A stretch of DNA of 64,000 bases from Nannobrachium achirus (GCA_963921795.1 OY997652.1:22712914-22776913); one strand, 5' to 3'. Shown: positions 1-10,329, numbered from the stretch's first letter. Numbers and translations: made by a program. The notes: generated by a model not told the origin, from the sequence alone.

Positions 1-294
1 ATGCCAAGGATTAACACCAGCCATACTTAATCCAGGGACAAATGTCTCAATAGTACAGTACTGGAGAACAGCAGAGCGAGGAAGAGTACAGTTCAAAGTT
101 GGATACATGGTTCATAAACAACAGGTTATAATGACAACAGATGGCTTGATAGGATTGCATTAAACACATCCTAATAGTGAGAATGGTGTTAAATTCAGAA
201 ACAGACTCCAGCTACCTATGTGCAAATGTAGAATTAACCATTAAAAACTTGAAGAAAACCAAGGCATTTGCAAAAATGCAAAAATGTGTTAAGA

Positions 295-297
<3 letters not shown>

Positions 298-357
<60 letters not shown>
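298..357. repeat. (CT)n followed by (AT)n microsatellite
   Basis: About 40 bp of CT units pass directly into about 20 bp of AT units. The sequence from 1 to 297 shows no recognisable feature. Confidence 0.95.
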
Positions 358-654
358 ATATAACAAGGTATGTCTAAGTGGTAAGTAGGCCTACACATAC
401 ACAATTTTAGTTATGTTATACTATACTGGCCCAGATAAAGAAAAAAGATTCAAGATAATGTAAATCATATGTACAGAAGGATGTAGACTGTAGAGGGAAT
501 TGCATATTAAGCAAACAGGTAGATGTACTGCACTCGTTTTTTGTTTTACATACGGTATATACAGGGCACCACAGACATGCATGCTTACTTCACATGCAGA
601 GTTTTGCCCCAGACCCAGAAATGCTGTTGTCTGTGACAGGCCACATGGATCTTT
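358..654. other. Anonymous sequence
   Basis: I see no gene, SINE, LINE or inverted repeat in this stretch. Confidence 0.5.
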
Positions 655-915
655 CTACAAGACGATCCATTGAGCTGCCTCATAATGCCACATGCCGCAA
701 ACATGCCTTTAATTAAATTTTAACTAATTAAAGTCTCTCTCGTCTTATTAGCTCGCCAATTGATTTAATTTGTCTTTGCTAAACTATTGGCCGAGACCTC
801 TACTTAGTTAATGAATTAATTGATTTAGCCCAAGTGTAGCCTATTTTTGGAGTGGTCAAAGGGGATTTTGACATTTTGGCTCTTTAATCTTGTTCACTCA
901 CTACACGCATTGGAG
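655..915. promoter_or_regulatory. Candidate conserved non-coding element, TAAT-rich
   Basis: This repeat-free, AT-rich block holds a dense set of homeodomain-type cores (TTAATTAAA, AACTAATTAAAG, GTTAATGAATTAATTGAT) and several AATTGAT steps, with no open frame, microsatellite or inverted repeat. Such composition is typical of developmental enhancers in vertebrate gene deserts. The call is inference from base composition only, since conservation cannot be tested here. Confidence 0.3.
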
Positions 916-1058
916 GGCAGATGGGGCTGAGATGTATTAGGGATAAGATGTTGGAGTGTTGGACCTGGCTTTGAAGCTGTGATCCAAAACTTATTTGTAT
1001 CAATACAAAACATGATTTTCCCTATAGCTAAATGATGGAGAGTTGGTAATTAAATGGA

Positions 1059-1471
1059 CCTTCAACAGGGGGTTCGGGACCCCTAGGGGGTCCTCAGAGT
1101 TACTACAGGGGGTCCTCCAAACAACTTGAACCCTAGTGTCCATATTCTGAGAACTGTAGCCAAAAATAGCAGATCTACAAGCTCACAACGCCTCGCAGCG
1201 CAAGGCGTTGTGAGCTTGTAGATCGGCTATTTTTGGCAAATAACTTCGGTGTAGAGGGGAAAAAGAGCAGACTAAGTACAGAGTAAAAGGTTTATTAGGT
1301 AATGATGGGCTCAAGTGGTTAAATATCTGAAAACAAAAACTGACATGAATCCAAACTACACTGATGATTGTGCTGTCAAACAATGGAACCATAAGGAAAG
1401 GTTGTGGGGTCCCTGCTTCATCTTTCTATCAACTAAGGGGTCCCTGGCCTGAAAACGTTTGAAGACCCCTG
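1059..1471. mobile_element. hAT-like MITE, 'gggtcttcaac' family, copy 1
   Basis: The left end runs CTTCAACAGGGGGTTC and the right end GTTTGAAGACCCC, its approximate complement. The interior matches the copy at 35126-35582, including the string TCAAGTGGTTAAATATCTGA. A core hairpin sits near the middle. The first few bases of the left terminal repeat are lost, so no duplication could be read. Confidence 0.8.
1159..1237. repeat. Core hairpin, full copy
   Basis: Left arm GCCAAAAATAGC plus AGATCTACAAGCTCACAACG is answered by CGTTGTGAGCTTGTAGATC plus GGCTATTTTTGGC. The apex is CCTCGC against GCAAGG, with one unpaired position. This is one of about 30 whole or half copies in the window. Confidence 0.95.
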
Positions 1472-1476
1472 CTTCT

Positions 1477-1528
1477 CTTGAGAGTGTAAAATAAGCGGGT
1501 CCATTTGGTTTAATTTTACACTCTCAAG
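1477..1528. repeat. Small hairpin ('gagagtgta' family)
   Basis: CTTGAGAGTGTAAAAT at 1477 pairs with ATTTTACACTCTCAAG at 1513. The loop contains GGGTCCATTTGGTT, a string shared with the palindromes at 18.2, 35.0 and 36.1 kb. Confidence 0.85.
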
Positions 1529-1756
1529 TGTTATATTTTTTGTTAAACACCTGCATTACTTAATTTACAAGAAGTCTACTCTACACAATTACACTACAGA
1601 TGCTGTTATTTTGATCAACGTTTGCCTCTCCTATGGCACCACATCAATACGAAATTACACAAGCGACTACACTACAGCATGGAATTGTGGACAAAGTCCT
1701 ATCAAACAATAACAAAATATTACAGTTTTCAGTCTGAGAGGCTAAATCCTGAGTAG

Positions 1757-2220
1757 CAGTGTTGATTTTGACAGCACATTTTGATTTAGTTTTACTCATA
1801 GTCTTTTGAATAAAATGTAGGCTAGTCATATTTTGGTCATCTGAAACTTTTTAGTTTTAGTCTTTATAGTCAACTAAATATCATACGATTTTGTCAACTA
1901 AAATGTATTTTGGCGGGCCTTGATGGAGTCATAATGCCTGATTTTACACTTGGTTGCAAGCTGAAAATAGCCAATATTTTCAGAGTGCAACACCCGAGCG
2001 CAGCCAAACATAAAATCACTTGTCTTTTAGTTCTACTGGATCTCTTCTCCACTAGCCCCTCACTAACATTTTAGTCTAGTTTCTATTTGTCAATAAAATT
2101 ATCAATATATTTAGTCTTAGCTTTCATCATCATAACTTAGTTTTATTTAGTTTTCGTCAGTGAAAAAAGGTAGTAGACGAACATTTTTCATCTTAGTTTT
2201 AGTCGACAAAATCAACACTG
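1757..2220. mobile_element. hAT-like MITE, 'cagtgttgatttt' family
   Basis: The left terminus CAGTGTTGATTTTGAC is the complement of the right terminus AAAATCAACACTG. The flanks CTGAGTAG (1749-1756) and CTGAGCAA (2221-2228) match at 6 of 8 positions, consistent with a decayed 8-bp hAT duplication. The interior is rich in TTTAGTTTTAGTC strings and carries no coding sequence. Confidence 0.85.
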
Positions 2221-2284
2221 CTGAGCAAGACATGAAAGTTAAGGAATGAAGCTTTTAAAGGAGCATATAGGCCTTAAGTTGCTA

Positions 2285-2530
2285 ATATTGCCATAATGAA
2301 TGATTGGGACCAGTGTATATCCGCTTTACAAGGGCACTTGGATACCCAAACCACGAGCGTGTGCTTTATTGACATCGTTTTTCTTGATAACGGTACTCGA
2401 CAGTGGAGCTTCCTCAGCTTAGGGTGCATTTATTAAACAGATGCTGCAGGAGAAAAGCAACATCAAATCTTGGCACCATTTTAGTGCCATTTGCTACTGT
2501 AATGGTGCTGTATCGCTCCATTTATCAAAG
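2285..2530. promoter_or_regulatory. Candidate conserved non-coding element
   Basis: This repeat-free block of balanced composition contains homeodomain- and HMG-like words (TTTATTGACATCG, ATTTATTAAACAGATG, TTTATCAAAGACGATGG). It includes a loose inverted repeat, GGCACCATTTTAGTGCC. No open frame is present. Regulatory function is inferred from composition alone. Confidence 0.25.
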
Positions 2531-2630
2531 ACGATGGTAATGTAAAAGCTGGACTTTGTTCAAATGGGGCTATTTACAGGGAAAGGGGATAGTTTGGTGC
2601 CATGCCCTTGAAGTGGGTTGTTTTTTAGGA

Positions 2631-2671
2631 CTGTGTGTGTGTCGTGCGTGTGCGTGTGCGTGCGTGCGTGC

Positions 2672-2708
<37 letters not shown>
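2631..2708. repeat. (TG)n with CG interruptions
   Basis: TG units are mixed with GCGTGC steps between 2640 and 2680 and end in a pure run of about 14 units. Open frames crossing it are artefacts. Confidence 0.95.
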
Positions 2709-2709
<1 letters not shown>

Positions 2710-2828
2710 TAAAAGGTGAGAAAGATGAAAAGGTAACTTTCTCAAATAAGGTTATACAGGACAAGAGTCAGGAGGGACCTGAAATTGAGCTATTGACTTA
2801 CAAACTGCAAGCATGGGATTATACCTGA

Positions 2829-3178
2829 GCTAACAGCTCCACCTAGTGACGGAGATGATAATTGTCTCCATCTTGTGTACTATTAAACCACATCTTTATA
2901 TGAACCCATATAAGGCATAGCAAGCAGTGGCTATGCCCTATATTCCATTAACTATTAGCCTGTCTCCTAACATAGTTAGATGATTCTTGTTTTAAGGTTG
3001 TAAATAATGAATGTACAAATGTTCAGTATTGCTTTACACAATTTTACAGAAATCCCCTCTGAATTAGTACACATCTCCAAAAAACTATGGTGAAGGGCTG
3101 TGCTTTATTACAGAAAATAAACCACTGTTTAATTAAAAAGTTGAATTATTTCTATAATCGTATTTAATTAGATATACG
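2829..3178. other. Anonymous sequence
   Basis: I found no gene or recognisable repeat in this AT-rich interval. Confidence 0.5.
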
Positions 3179-3350
3179 ACGGGGCGCCCACTGGCCTAGT
3201 GGTCTAGGCGCATACCATACTAGGCTATGATGCCTGCTGGCATCGCAGGTTCAATTCCCAATTCGGATGACCTTTGCCACATGTCATTCCCCATCTCTCT
3301 CCCCATTTCCTGTCAGTCTACTGTGTCCTATCAAATAAAGGTATAAAAAA
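3179..3350 (+). mobile_element. tRNA-derived SINE, copy 1
   Basis: The 5' part is tRNA-like: TGGCCTAGTGGTCTAGG fits a polymerase III A box and GGTTCAATTCCC fits a B box about 50 bp later. The body reads CCTTTGCCACATGTCATTCC, then CCCCATTTCCTGTCAGTC, and ends in AATAAAGGTATAAAAAAG. The copy at 44599 shares the head and body in the same orientation. A 16-bp insertion between the two boxes separates the copies. Confidence 0.9.
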
Positions 3351-3399
3351 GACCAAAAACAAATCTTAAAAAAAATATATATGACATTGATTGATCAAG

Positions 3400-3780
3400 C
3401 TGGTCATTTTCATTTTGCTCGCATTTGGTTACTTAATACCGGCATAAACATTTTTAAAACAAAAATAATTATTTAACAATTTTATAAATTCAACTAAATG
3501 GAGCTAACATGTTATTTTTACACTCAAAGTTAAGCGAATGCTGAGGATTTGGCTGTGTAGGCAATCATTTGTTTGATGAGAACACAGTATAAGACTAGAC
3601 ATGACTGGAATAAACAAACAACTGAATAAAGAAATAAAATAAAATTACAACAAAATAAAGGTGGATGATGAAGGTTGATTATGTGTGTGAATGTAATGTA
3701 CATTGTAAATTAAATGCAGACCATTTATATTATTCATTCTTCATGTATAGCTTTGTTAGATATTGCGTGACGTGTACTAG
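3400..3780. other. Anonymous AT-rich sequence
   Basis: No gene or repeat recognised. Confidence 0.5.
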
Positions 3781-3827
3781 ATGGAAAATCAAGTCACATT
3801 GATTTCACAATTTCAATTACACAGGCA

Positions 3828-3864
3828 CAGAGAGAGAGAGAGGGGGGGGGGGGGGGGGGGGGGG
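3828..3864. repeat. (GA)n followed by a 23-base G run
   Basis: A short GAGA tract is followed by uninterrupted G from 3842 to 3864. Run length in such homopolymers is often misread in assemblies. Confidence 0.9.
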
Positions 3865-4198
3865 TCGGTTGAGACACACAGATACAGTATGTGTATCACA
3901 AATGTTTATACTGTGATAATTATTTGTGACATTTGTTGCAATTATTCAGCTAATAAAGACTAATAGATTTGAATTAGTCTAATCGAACTGATACTGACTT
4001 TTACACCACAGTGTTTCATTGTGCCAAGTCTTTAACTCAACTACTGCCCGTCTTCCATCTAGATTTGGGAGAATACAACACTAGTTAATTCACCACCCAA
4101 TCAGCTTGGGAAAAAGAATGGGAGTCCAAGGGTGTAACAAACAAACATCTCAAGAGGTCCCTGGCATAACCTCACAAGGAGACAGTGGGTCTCCTTTA

Positions 4199-4751
4199 CA
4201 GTGTTTTCCCAAACTTCTTATTCCTTGAAGTCCCCCTTCCTATAGCAAAAATCACACCCAGTGTGAAGTGAACGGTGCCTTTTAATTTCATTAAATGTCT
4301 TGCTGAGCTTGGCCAATGCCCAGCTTTGTGCGACAGACATACGGACATACACACAAAGCCAGATGTAGGAGCGGCTAGCACTGCACAAAAATCACACATC
4401 TACAAACTTAAACCGCGTCGCAATGTGTTGTGAGCTTGAAGATCACTTTTAAGCTTTTAATTATACATTTTTACTAAATGTTTTAACAATAATATTACTG
4501 TGCTTCATGATGATGTTACAACTAAGAGAGATTTAGAGTAACAGAAAAATAGATTCTGTATGACAACAACTTGGACTGATATCACATGGAGAACATACAG
4601 GCATACAGTGGGTGAAAGTAAGTTATGATTTTGTGCAACATAAATATATAAAAAAAAAGATGCACTACCTCCAAACAGACACGGCCTCACGCCCCCCAGT
4701 GATATTTGGCACCCCCTCCAAGGGAGGCCTGCCCGCATTGGGGAAACACTG
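4199..4751. mobile_element. hAT-like MITE, 'cagtgtttyccc' family
   Basis: CAGTGTTTTCCCAAAC at the left answers GGGGAAACACTG at the right. The 8-bp flanks do not match, so the duplication is lost or one boundary is wrong. A degenerate core hairpin lies at 4387-4447. An internal block (AAATCACACCCAGTGTGAAG and CCAGATGTAGGAGCGG) is shared in inverted orientation with the element at 53.995-54.335 kb. Confidence 0.7.
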
Positions 4752-5309
4752 TGGTCTTGATTCAGGAGCAGCCAAAACCCCTGTTTGGCCGGCCTACACA
4801 ACTGGGGAAGCGGCCCTCGCCCACTGTCTGTGTGCTTGCTTATGTGAGGAGCAAACAATGAGACACATCGTTGTCGCTTGGCCTCTCCAAACACTAAAAG
4901 GAGGATTAGTCACCCTCCATACAGCAGAGCAGGAGGCAACCGCTTGCCTCGAGGACTTTGCATTCACTACATTAAATAAATTAAGCCAAGTACTGTATAT
5001 ACACCACAGAGCATGCCTTGTTCCTAAGCCGTGACCCACACATGTCAGTGGACATTCTAAGCCCGACAGTGACTACAGTCCCAGGCTAAACATGCACACT
5101 GCTTTATCGGTAGAGCAGACAGGGCGAGTATACAATGAGTTCTGTTTATGGCATCTACTGTATTTACCCCTAGAGGTTTAAAGTGTGGTTATAATAATTT
5201 CCATTTTGGGGAATGAGCACATAACAGCTAAAGAAGGAAAGACTGGTAGCACACATAATGGTCAATAAGTCCAAAGAGTGCGTGACTAACAGTGAATATA
5301 TCAGTGGTG

Positions 5310-5515
5310 CGTATACCAATGGTTCTCAGAATTTTACATTTTAAGGACCATCTTAACTCTGGGAGTGTACAAATTCATCATAATCTTTATTTATTCTCGA
5401 AAGACATTGAGGTTTCCCTTTTCCTTTGTAATTTGTTACTTTACACTGCTGGAAAAAGGGAGGGAGCCAAGTATAGAACCCTGGGGGACCCCTGTCAACA
5501 AGGTATATAGGGTTT
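5310..5515. mobile_element. Diverged MITE fragment
   Basis: The words GGTTCTCAGAATTTTACATT, TTAACTCTGGGAGTGTACAA and CCCTGGGGGACCCC follow the order seen in the 36.0 and 45.2 kb elements. No termini are intact. Confidence 0.45.
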
Positions 5516-5584
5516 AAGTGGTTGATCTCAGCATCCCCACTGGTCTCGGAGGAAGTCCCATCTCTGTGCCCAAAGCCAAGGAAA

Positions 5585-5955
5585 GCTGCATCAATCCTTG
5601 GCTGCCACTCAAATTATTACACTGTTGATTTAATTAGTAGATGCAATAATAATCTCCAAGCAAGTTAATTGGACACATTTATTCAAGCTCCCTGACAGCT
5701 TTATGTATGTTTGATTAAATATTATAAGGTTTGTTTTTCTTATTTTGCATAATATACCTTTAAATCCTGAGCAAAGTGATCCAGCACACCATTAACGACT
5801 GTAATAAACTCTTTTTTTTAAAAGCCCCTGTTTATGATTTATCTTCATGAGCTGTGTCTTACCCACTGCCGTCTGGCCAGCTGACAAACAGCCCAGATGT
5901 AATTATTTGGGCAAATGATAAATCTGTCCACTGAAGGTTACTTGATCTACAGAGA
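5585..5955. promoter_or_regulatory. Candidate conserved non-coding element, TAAT and E-box rich
   Basis: This is the most enhancer-like block in the window. It has many TAAT cores (GATTTAATTAGTAG, GTTAATTGGAC, CATTAACGACTGTAATAAAC, GATGTAATTATTTGGGC), a TTTATGATTTATC motif, a CAGCTG E-box in GGCCAGCTGACA, and no repeats. Conservation cannot be tested here. If the neighbouring gene in this species is lhx3, as I recall for human TMEM250, this would be a natural candidate enhancer. Confidence 0.4.
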
Positions 5956-6260
5956 AAGTTAAAGAAAGGCTAGTGCAAGTTAACACACATACTAGTAACC
6001 AGTCTCAAGATCACGTAAGCAAACAAACAGTCAGACAACACACACAGGCACGCACACACGTCCACGGCTCCACGCACGTGTGTAGCCTATATGAGTTTCC
6101 AGCTCTAACAAAATGTTAAATGCAATGATACTTCCTTGAAAGGTTTCTATGACCTTCGACTATGTGTGCAGTACTCTAAAACAAATCCAAGGTAATCTTA
6201 AAAAGTAAAAAAAAAAAAAGCAAAAAGCAAAGGCTAGTTCATAATGAAACAGATGAAATA
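5956..6260. other. Anonymous sequence
   Basis: Unremarkable apart from a CACGTG-type word in GCACGTGTGTAGCC and an A12 run near 6208. Confidence 0.5.
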
Positions 6261-6264
6261 CATG

Positions 6265-6306
6265 CCAACTAACATGTTTTGGCCTTAAGTAGCCTTCTTC
6301 GGGGCA
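6265..6306 (-). repeat. Dispersed motif, 'GAAGAAGGCT...AAAACATGTT' type
   Basis: Read on the minus strand it gives CCCCGAAGAAGGCTACTTAA followed by GGCCAAAACATGTT. The plus-strand motif near 34708 has the same layout (CCTGATGAAGACTGTAAGG, then TCGAAACATGTCGG). Similar strings recur in fish and amphibian genomes in my recollection; the parent element is unknown to me. Confidence 0.45.
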
Positions 6307-6411
6307 ACTAAGGATTGATGACTTAAGTTATTTGTTGACTTAAATCTGAATTTCATCTTTCCAACATCCATCCAACATCTTAGGTAAGATTAGCAGGGAA
6401 TGAGTTGGAAT

Positions 6412-6466
6412 TAGCTCTGGTCCATAGCATTAAACTCCTTCTAACACTATGGACCAGAACTAAGTT
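6412..6466. repeat. Short inverted repeat
   Basis: TTAGCTCTGGTCCATAG pairs with CTATGGACCAGAACTAA across a loop of about 20 bp, with one mismatch. Confidence 0.7.
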
Positions 6467-6517
6467 AGAATTACCCTGGCCTACTGTCTCAAAATACATT
6501 TTGTAGAGTGATTACTA

Positions 6518-6945
6518 GTAAGACGCCTCAGGGCGACATGCGACCTCGCCCTAAAGGGCAAGGTTGCACCATGTCTTGGCCGTCTGTCCAGTGATATATC
6601 GGACCAGTTACCCATATATGGATACTCATGTACTGTATTATGGAGATATGCTGTGAGACCCCAAACATGCTTACTCAGTTATTCGTTATTTGAAAATCCT
6701 ATGACGTCTATCACATCACATCTGACATCATACATACAATCCCTTTCGTGCCCATACATGGAGATCCCTGTCTGAAACAGCCACACAGATATGGGCTGTC
6801 TTCCTCCATATATGGGTATTCCCTTATGAAGTCCTGTTAGATATGGGCTTAATATTGATGACATCAGGGATCTCCATGTATGGGCATAAAAGGGATTCTG
6901 TTAGAGTGGTTCCCATTACATCACAACATACAAAATCTTAAGTAA
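6518..6945 (+). mobile_element. CArG-bearing MITE, copy 1
   Basis: The element starts CTAGTAAGACGCCTCAGGGC and continues through GGACCAGTTACCCATATATGG. Its second half contains inverted blocks around CCCATACATGGAGATCCCTG. Perfect CCATATATGG words occur at 6612-6621 and 6806-6815. Related copies are at 30155-30505 (opposite strand) and 31831-32290. Confidence 0.8.
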
Positions 6946-7165
6946 AAGTATGTACCTGTACGTGTATCTATCCCATAATCTCGGAGGGTCATTGGAGCCC
7001 CACAGACGATCTGTGGACCAGCTCTCTCCATCCCTCTCTGTCATCGGCAGCTCTCATTGCGTTTCAAGAAATACTCTGGAATCCAAAATGTAGGCCTATT
7101 TGAGTAAAAGTACAAAAGTATTGTCATTAAAATGTACTTAAAATACTAAAAGTAAAAGTACTCAT
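6946..7165. mobile_element. Fragment of 'cagtggtg' hAT-like MITE
   Basis: The string TTTGAGTAAAAGTACAAAAG and repeated AAAAGTAAAAGTACTC words match the interior of the elements at 28133 and 54357. Neither terminus is present. Confidence 0.55.
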
Positions 7166-7167
7166 TA

Positions 7168-7247
7168 GTCAGTATGTACCGTCATGAAACTGTACCTTTT
7201 CCTATGCAAACTTCTAATAAAGTCTTCAATCAATCAATCAATCAATG
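7168..7247 (+). mobile_element. LINE 3' terminus, severely 5'-truncated
   Basis: The stretch GTACCGTCATGAAACTGTAC to CTTCTAATAAAGTCTTC followed by (AATC)n matches the 3' end of the LINE at 7425-8085. The four-base tail repeat suggests the tail used in target-primed integration. Confidence 0.85.
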
Positions 7248-7269
7248 TCCCATTTCATGTTTTCAATCA

Positions 7270-7420
7270 AATGTATACAAATCTGAAAATAGCAGATCTA
7301 CACGCATTGTGAAGTCAAGTGGTTAAATATCTGAAAACACTAATTGACATGAAACCAAAATACACTGACGATAGTGCTGTCAAACGATGAAACTATATTA
7401 AAACAAAACAAACTAATTAG
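7270..7420. mobile_element. Left part of 'gggtcttcaac' MITE split by a LINE
   Basis: It contains half a core hairpin (GAAAATAGCAGATCTACACG), then TCAAGTGGTTAAATATCTGA and GATAGTGCTGTCAAACGATG, which match 1320-1390 of copy 1. The matching right part (GGTTGTGGGGGTCCC) reappears at about 8136 after the LINE. Confidence 0.7.
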
Positions 7421-7424
7421 GGTT

Positions 7425-7799
7425 GTGCTTGGTCTCCCTCCTCTGACCCACCTTACCGATCATCACCACGAAAGCGTGGGATGGCTCAAAGTAGCTGACA
7501 GAGTACAGCATCTTGCAATGGGCCTGGTGTACAAGATACACTACACCTCCAAGATTCCCATGTACCTGACAAACTACTTCTTAAAGGTCAAGGATGTTCA
7601 CGACCACAACACCAGAGGCAGCTCCACTAATCATCATCAACGTAGATTTAACACTAAACAAGGCTCTAACTCGTTCTCCTGCTACACCATCAACATGTGG
7701 AACGCCCTTCCTCAAGCCCTAAAGGAGAGCAAATCCCTAGCCTCCTTCAAAATTGGTATGAAAAGTCACCTTCAGACAGCTGCTACCAGTGACTTGTAA
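7425..7799 (+). pseudogene. LINE ORF2 C-terminal fragment
   Basis: The frame ends at a TAA at 7797-7799. It reads through RVQHLAMGLVYKIHY, IPMYLTNYF, HNTRGSSTNHHQRRF and WNALPQALKESKSLASFK. This is the typical C-terminal tail of non-LTR retrotransposon reverse transcriptases: an NTRG-type motif followed by WN.LP..LK...S...FK. Everything upstream, including the reverse transcriptase core and the endonuclease, is missing, so this is a dead 5'-truncated copy. An ATG at 7374 lies in the flanking MITE and is not a real start. The clade cannot be fixed from this tail. Confidence 0.85.
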
Positions 7800-8085
7800 A
7801 TAGACTAAGCCCCCATGCCCCCCCCCCCCTTTTATTATTCTTTTTTCTGCCTTTGTATTTGATGTTATGCTTTTGAAACTGATATTATCCTAGATAAAGT
7901 ACTATGTTCTATCCGTCTGTCTTTCAATGTTATATGAGATACTTAAAGTGTGGTTCCTGTGGAAATAAGCCTCGGCTTTCTAGGATCTCCTTTTAGTTGA
8001 CCTTGTACCAGTGATTTGTACTGTCATGAAACTGTACTTTTTTCTATTGCAAACTTCTAATAAATTCTTCAATCAATCAAAAAAA
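7800..8085 (+). mobile_element. LINE 3' UTR and tail
   Basis: The non-coding end follows the stop codon. It contains a C10 run at 7819, the string TGTTATATGAGATACTTAAA, then CTTCTAATAAATTCTTC and an (AATC)n tail. The reverse complement recurs at 63096-63330. Confidence 0.85.
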
Positions 8086-8092
8086 TTGAATC

Positions 8093-8200
8093 TCTGAACT
8101 AACCTCGCATCACCAGGCTTTCCGCTATCTCTGAACAGGTTGTGGGGGTCCCTATATATCTATGGTCCCTGCCTCATCCTGCAAGACCCAAGACCATAGA
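8093..8200. mobile_element. Right part of the split 'gggtcttcaac' MITE
   Basis: GGTTGTGGGGGTCCC at about 8136 and GGTCCCTGCCTCATCCTGC correspond to 1400-1430 in copy 1. Together with 7270-7420 it shows the LINE inserted into an older MITE. Confidence 0.55.
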
Positions 8201-8317
8201 GTATATATAAAAGCCCAAGACCCCTAGCTGTTCTATGGTCTTTTCCTTTAACTCTGAAGATGTCGTGAATCCATTGACTGCTACATTTTGCGACAAGGCG
8301 TGTCACGTGTGTGATGT

Positions 8318-8360
<43 letters not shown>
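8318..8360. repeat. (CA)n microsatellite
   Basis: About 21 uninterrupted CA units. Confidence 0.95.
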
Positions 8361-8364
<4 letters not shown>

Positions 8365-8671
8365 GGCTAGTACTAACACACCGGCTTGTTGCTGTGTGGG
8401 CCTCTCTTCACATTCACATACAATGTAAGCGAACTAAACACATGCAGCGTTTAGGAAAGCAGTAGAACACGGCCGTTTTGCCTTTCGAAAAGAATACATA
8501 CCCTGTTTAATATGTGGCGTCTTGGAGGCTAAATCATAAATGCAAACATGTGATGCTAGCAAGCAGAGCCAAGCAGCAGGACTGGTGAAGGAAGAGCTGT
8601 GGAGGAGCTCTATTCGTCTTCGTTTTGAATATGGTATGCTGGTCTATGTTTCATGGGGGGGTAAAAACTTA

Positions 8672-9290
8672 ATAGTTCAGTGTTTTTCTACCTTTTTCAT
8701 ATCAAGGTCCATTATTTATTCGGCATTTGAGCCACGGACCACCATTTGTTGTTGACATTTAGCCTCTCAGACCCCAAACTTGGGTCTGAGAGAATATTTT
8801 GTAGGATAAGATTTTGTCCATAATGCTATGTGGTACCAAACAGGGGGAACATGTTTCCATTCAGACATATCTCCATTCCGACAGTGACTTCTTATTGTCG
8901 GAGTGGCGACACTCCCATGGGCCTAAGCATTCTATAAATTGATTAATGCAGATATTTAACAATAATGTAAAATAAATGTGTAATAATGTGAATGTCAAAA
9001 TGTGTAATGAATGTGTAAATGTGTGTCGTACAGGGGACTTGTGCATAAATCCGACATCTCAGAAATCCGGGTTAGGGTTAGGTTTAGGCATAGTTTTACT
9101 GAGATTAGGATTAGGTTTAGGTATAGTTTTACTGAGGTTAGGGTTATGTCACCTGTGTGAACTCTCCAGAATTAAACATCTATAAGGGTCCATTTGGTTT
9201 CCAACTCTCCATCATTTAGCTGGGGACCACCTACAGTAGAACCTCAACCTCCTCATAGACCACTGGCTGAAAACCACTGTAAATTCTGTA
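8672..9290. mobile_element. Mosaic of MITE fragments with telomere-like tract
   Basis: It begins with a degraded CAGTG..TTC terminus and contains TTGTCGGAGTGGCGACACTC and TCTCCATTCCGACA, words shared with the small element at 47815-47988. It ends with ACTGGCTGAAAACCACTG. Between 9068 and 9150 are tandem TTAGGG/TTAGGT variants. The boundaries are uncertain. Confidence 0.5.
9068..9150 (+). repeat. Interstitial telomere-like repeats
   Basis: GGGTTAGGGTTAGGTTTAGG and two further GATTAGGTTTAGG-type blocks are separated by repeated TATAGTTTTACTGAG. The pattern is imperfect and local, so it is not a chromosome end. Confidence 0.8.
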
Positions 9291-9485
9291 ATAGTTGATC
9301 ATATTATATTATGTATAATATTTGAGGAATCGGATGTAGGCCTGCTAGCCATGGATTATATAAAGTACTTTACAGTCTTGAATCAAGGCTAGATAGGCCT
9401 GTAGAGATTTTGATTACCGTATACAATACATAATACGTTTTGCTGTTTATTTTTTTAATGTTCTGTGATAAAGCCTACTCTTTAA

Positions 9486-10312
9486 AGCTGCAATGCGTAA
9501 GCTTCATGTCCTGCACGGGATTTGAACCTGTAGGTCTCCTCCCGCGTGGGAGACGAAACTTCTGCCATGGGAGTAGCCCTATAATGTCTGTGATCTTACA
9601 TATTACACTTTGTGTAATTCCAAATACACAACCTTAAGACTTAGTTGGAGTCAGATATTGTCATCAAGTAGTTTCATATCCCTTTGAAAGTTCTGGCAGA
9701 AAGTGTGTGTTTAGTAAAATATCTCCACTTTTCCTCGAGCTTCACACGGACAACATTCTCTCTGGGCGAGGGGCCCCAGGAAGAGTGCAGGACTGAATAT
9801 ATCAAAACTCTGAATACAAGGCTCTGGTACGGGGCACACAATTGGCAGGTGGTGTGATTAATGACCCCACGCCAATCGCAACACACTAAACATTTTACTA
9901 AACATATGTTTTCTGCCAGAACCTTCAAAGGGATATGAAACTAGAGGACAATATCTGACTCCAAGTCTTAGGAATTAATTATTGGGTGAGTACCAAATAG
10001 CACAGATGACTTGAAGTGCCGTGCAGATTATTCTGCTAACCGCAAGCGGATGGGACCGAGCTATGGCTGTGTATTTGGAATATTACACAAACTCACAAAG
10101 TGTTATATGTAAGATCACAGACATTCTAGGGCTACCATGGGAGATAATTTGCTCATAAGCTCCAGGCAGTACTACTTTCCAACCAATAGGTACCTGACAC
10201 CACGGTCTAAATGTTTCAATGGAAGAGTAGGGAGACCACCCTCAACATGCTCTACCGTATAGATTGTTTAAAATAATATCTTATTCATTAAAATTAGTTC
10301 TGGATTGCAGCT
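9486..10312. mobile_element. TTAA-flanked MITE, 'agctgcaat' family, copy 1
   Basis: The left end AGCTGCAATGCG answers the right end GGATTGCAGCT, and both sides are flanked by TTAA (9482-9485 and 10313-10316), the usual piggyBac-type duplication. Long inner arms pair GGAGTCAGATATTGTC at about 9650 with GACAATATCTGACTCC at about 9948. There is no transposase. It lies upstream of the TMEM250 coding exon. Confidence 0.8.
9512..9592 (-). other. tRNA-like segment inside the MITE
   Basis: On the minus strand, CTCCCACGCGGGAG resembles an anticodon arm and is followed by ACAGGTTCAAATCCCGTGC, a good B box/T arm. A D arm and matched acceptor stem are not evident, so this is a SINE or tRNA relic. Confidence 0.4.
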
Positions 10313-10329
10313 TTAAATGGGCTGTAGTT

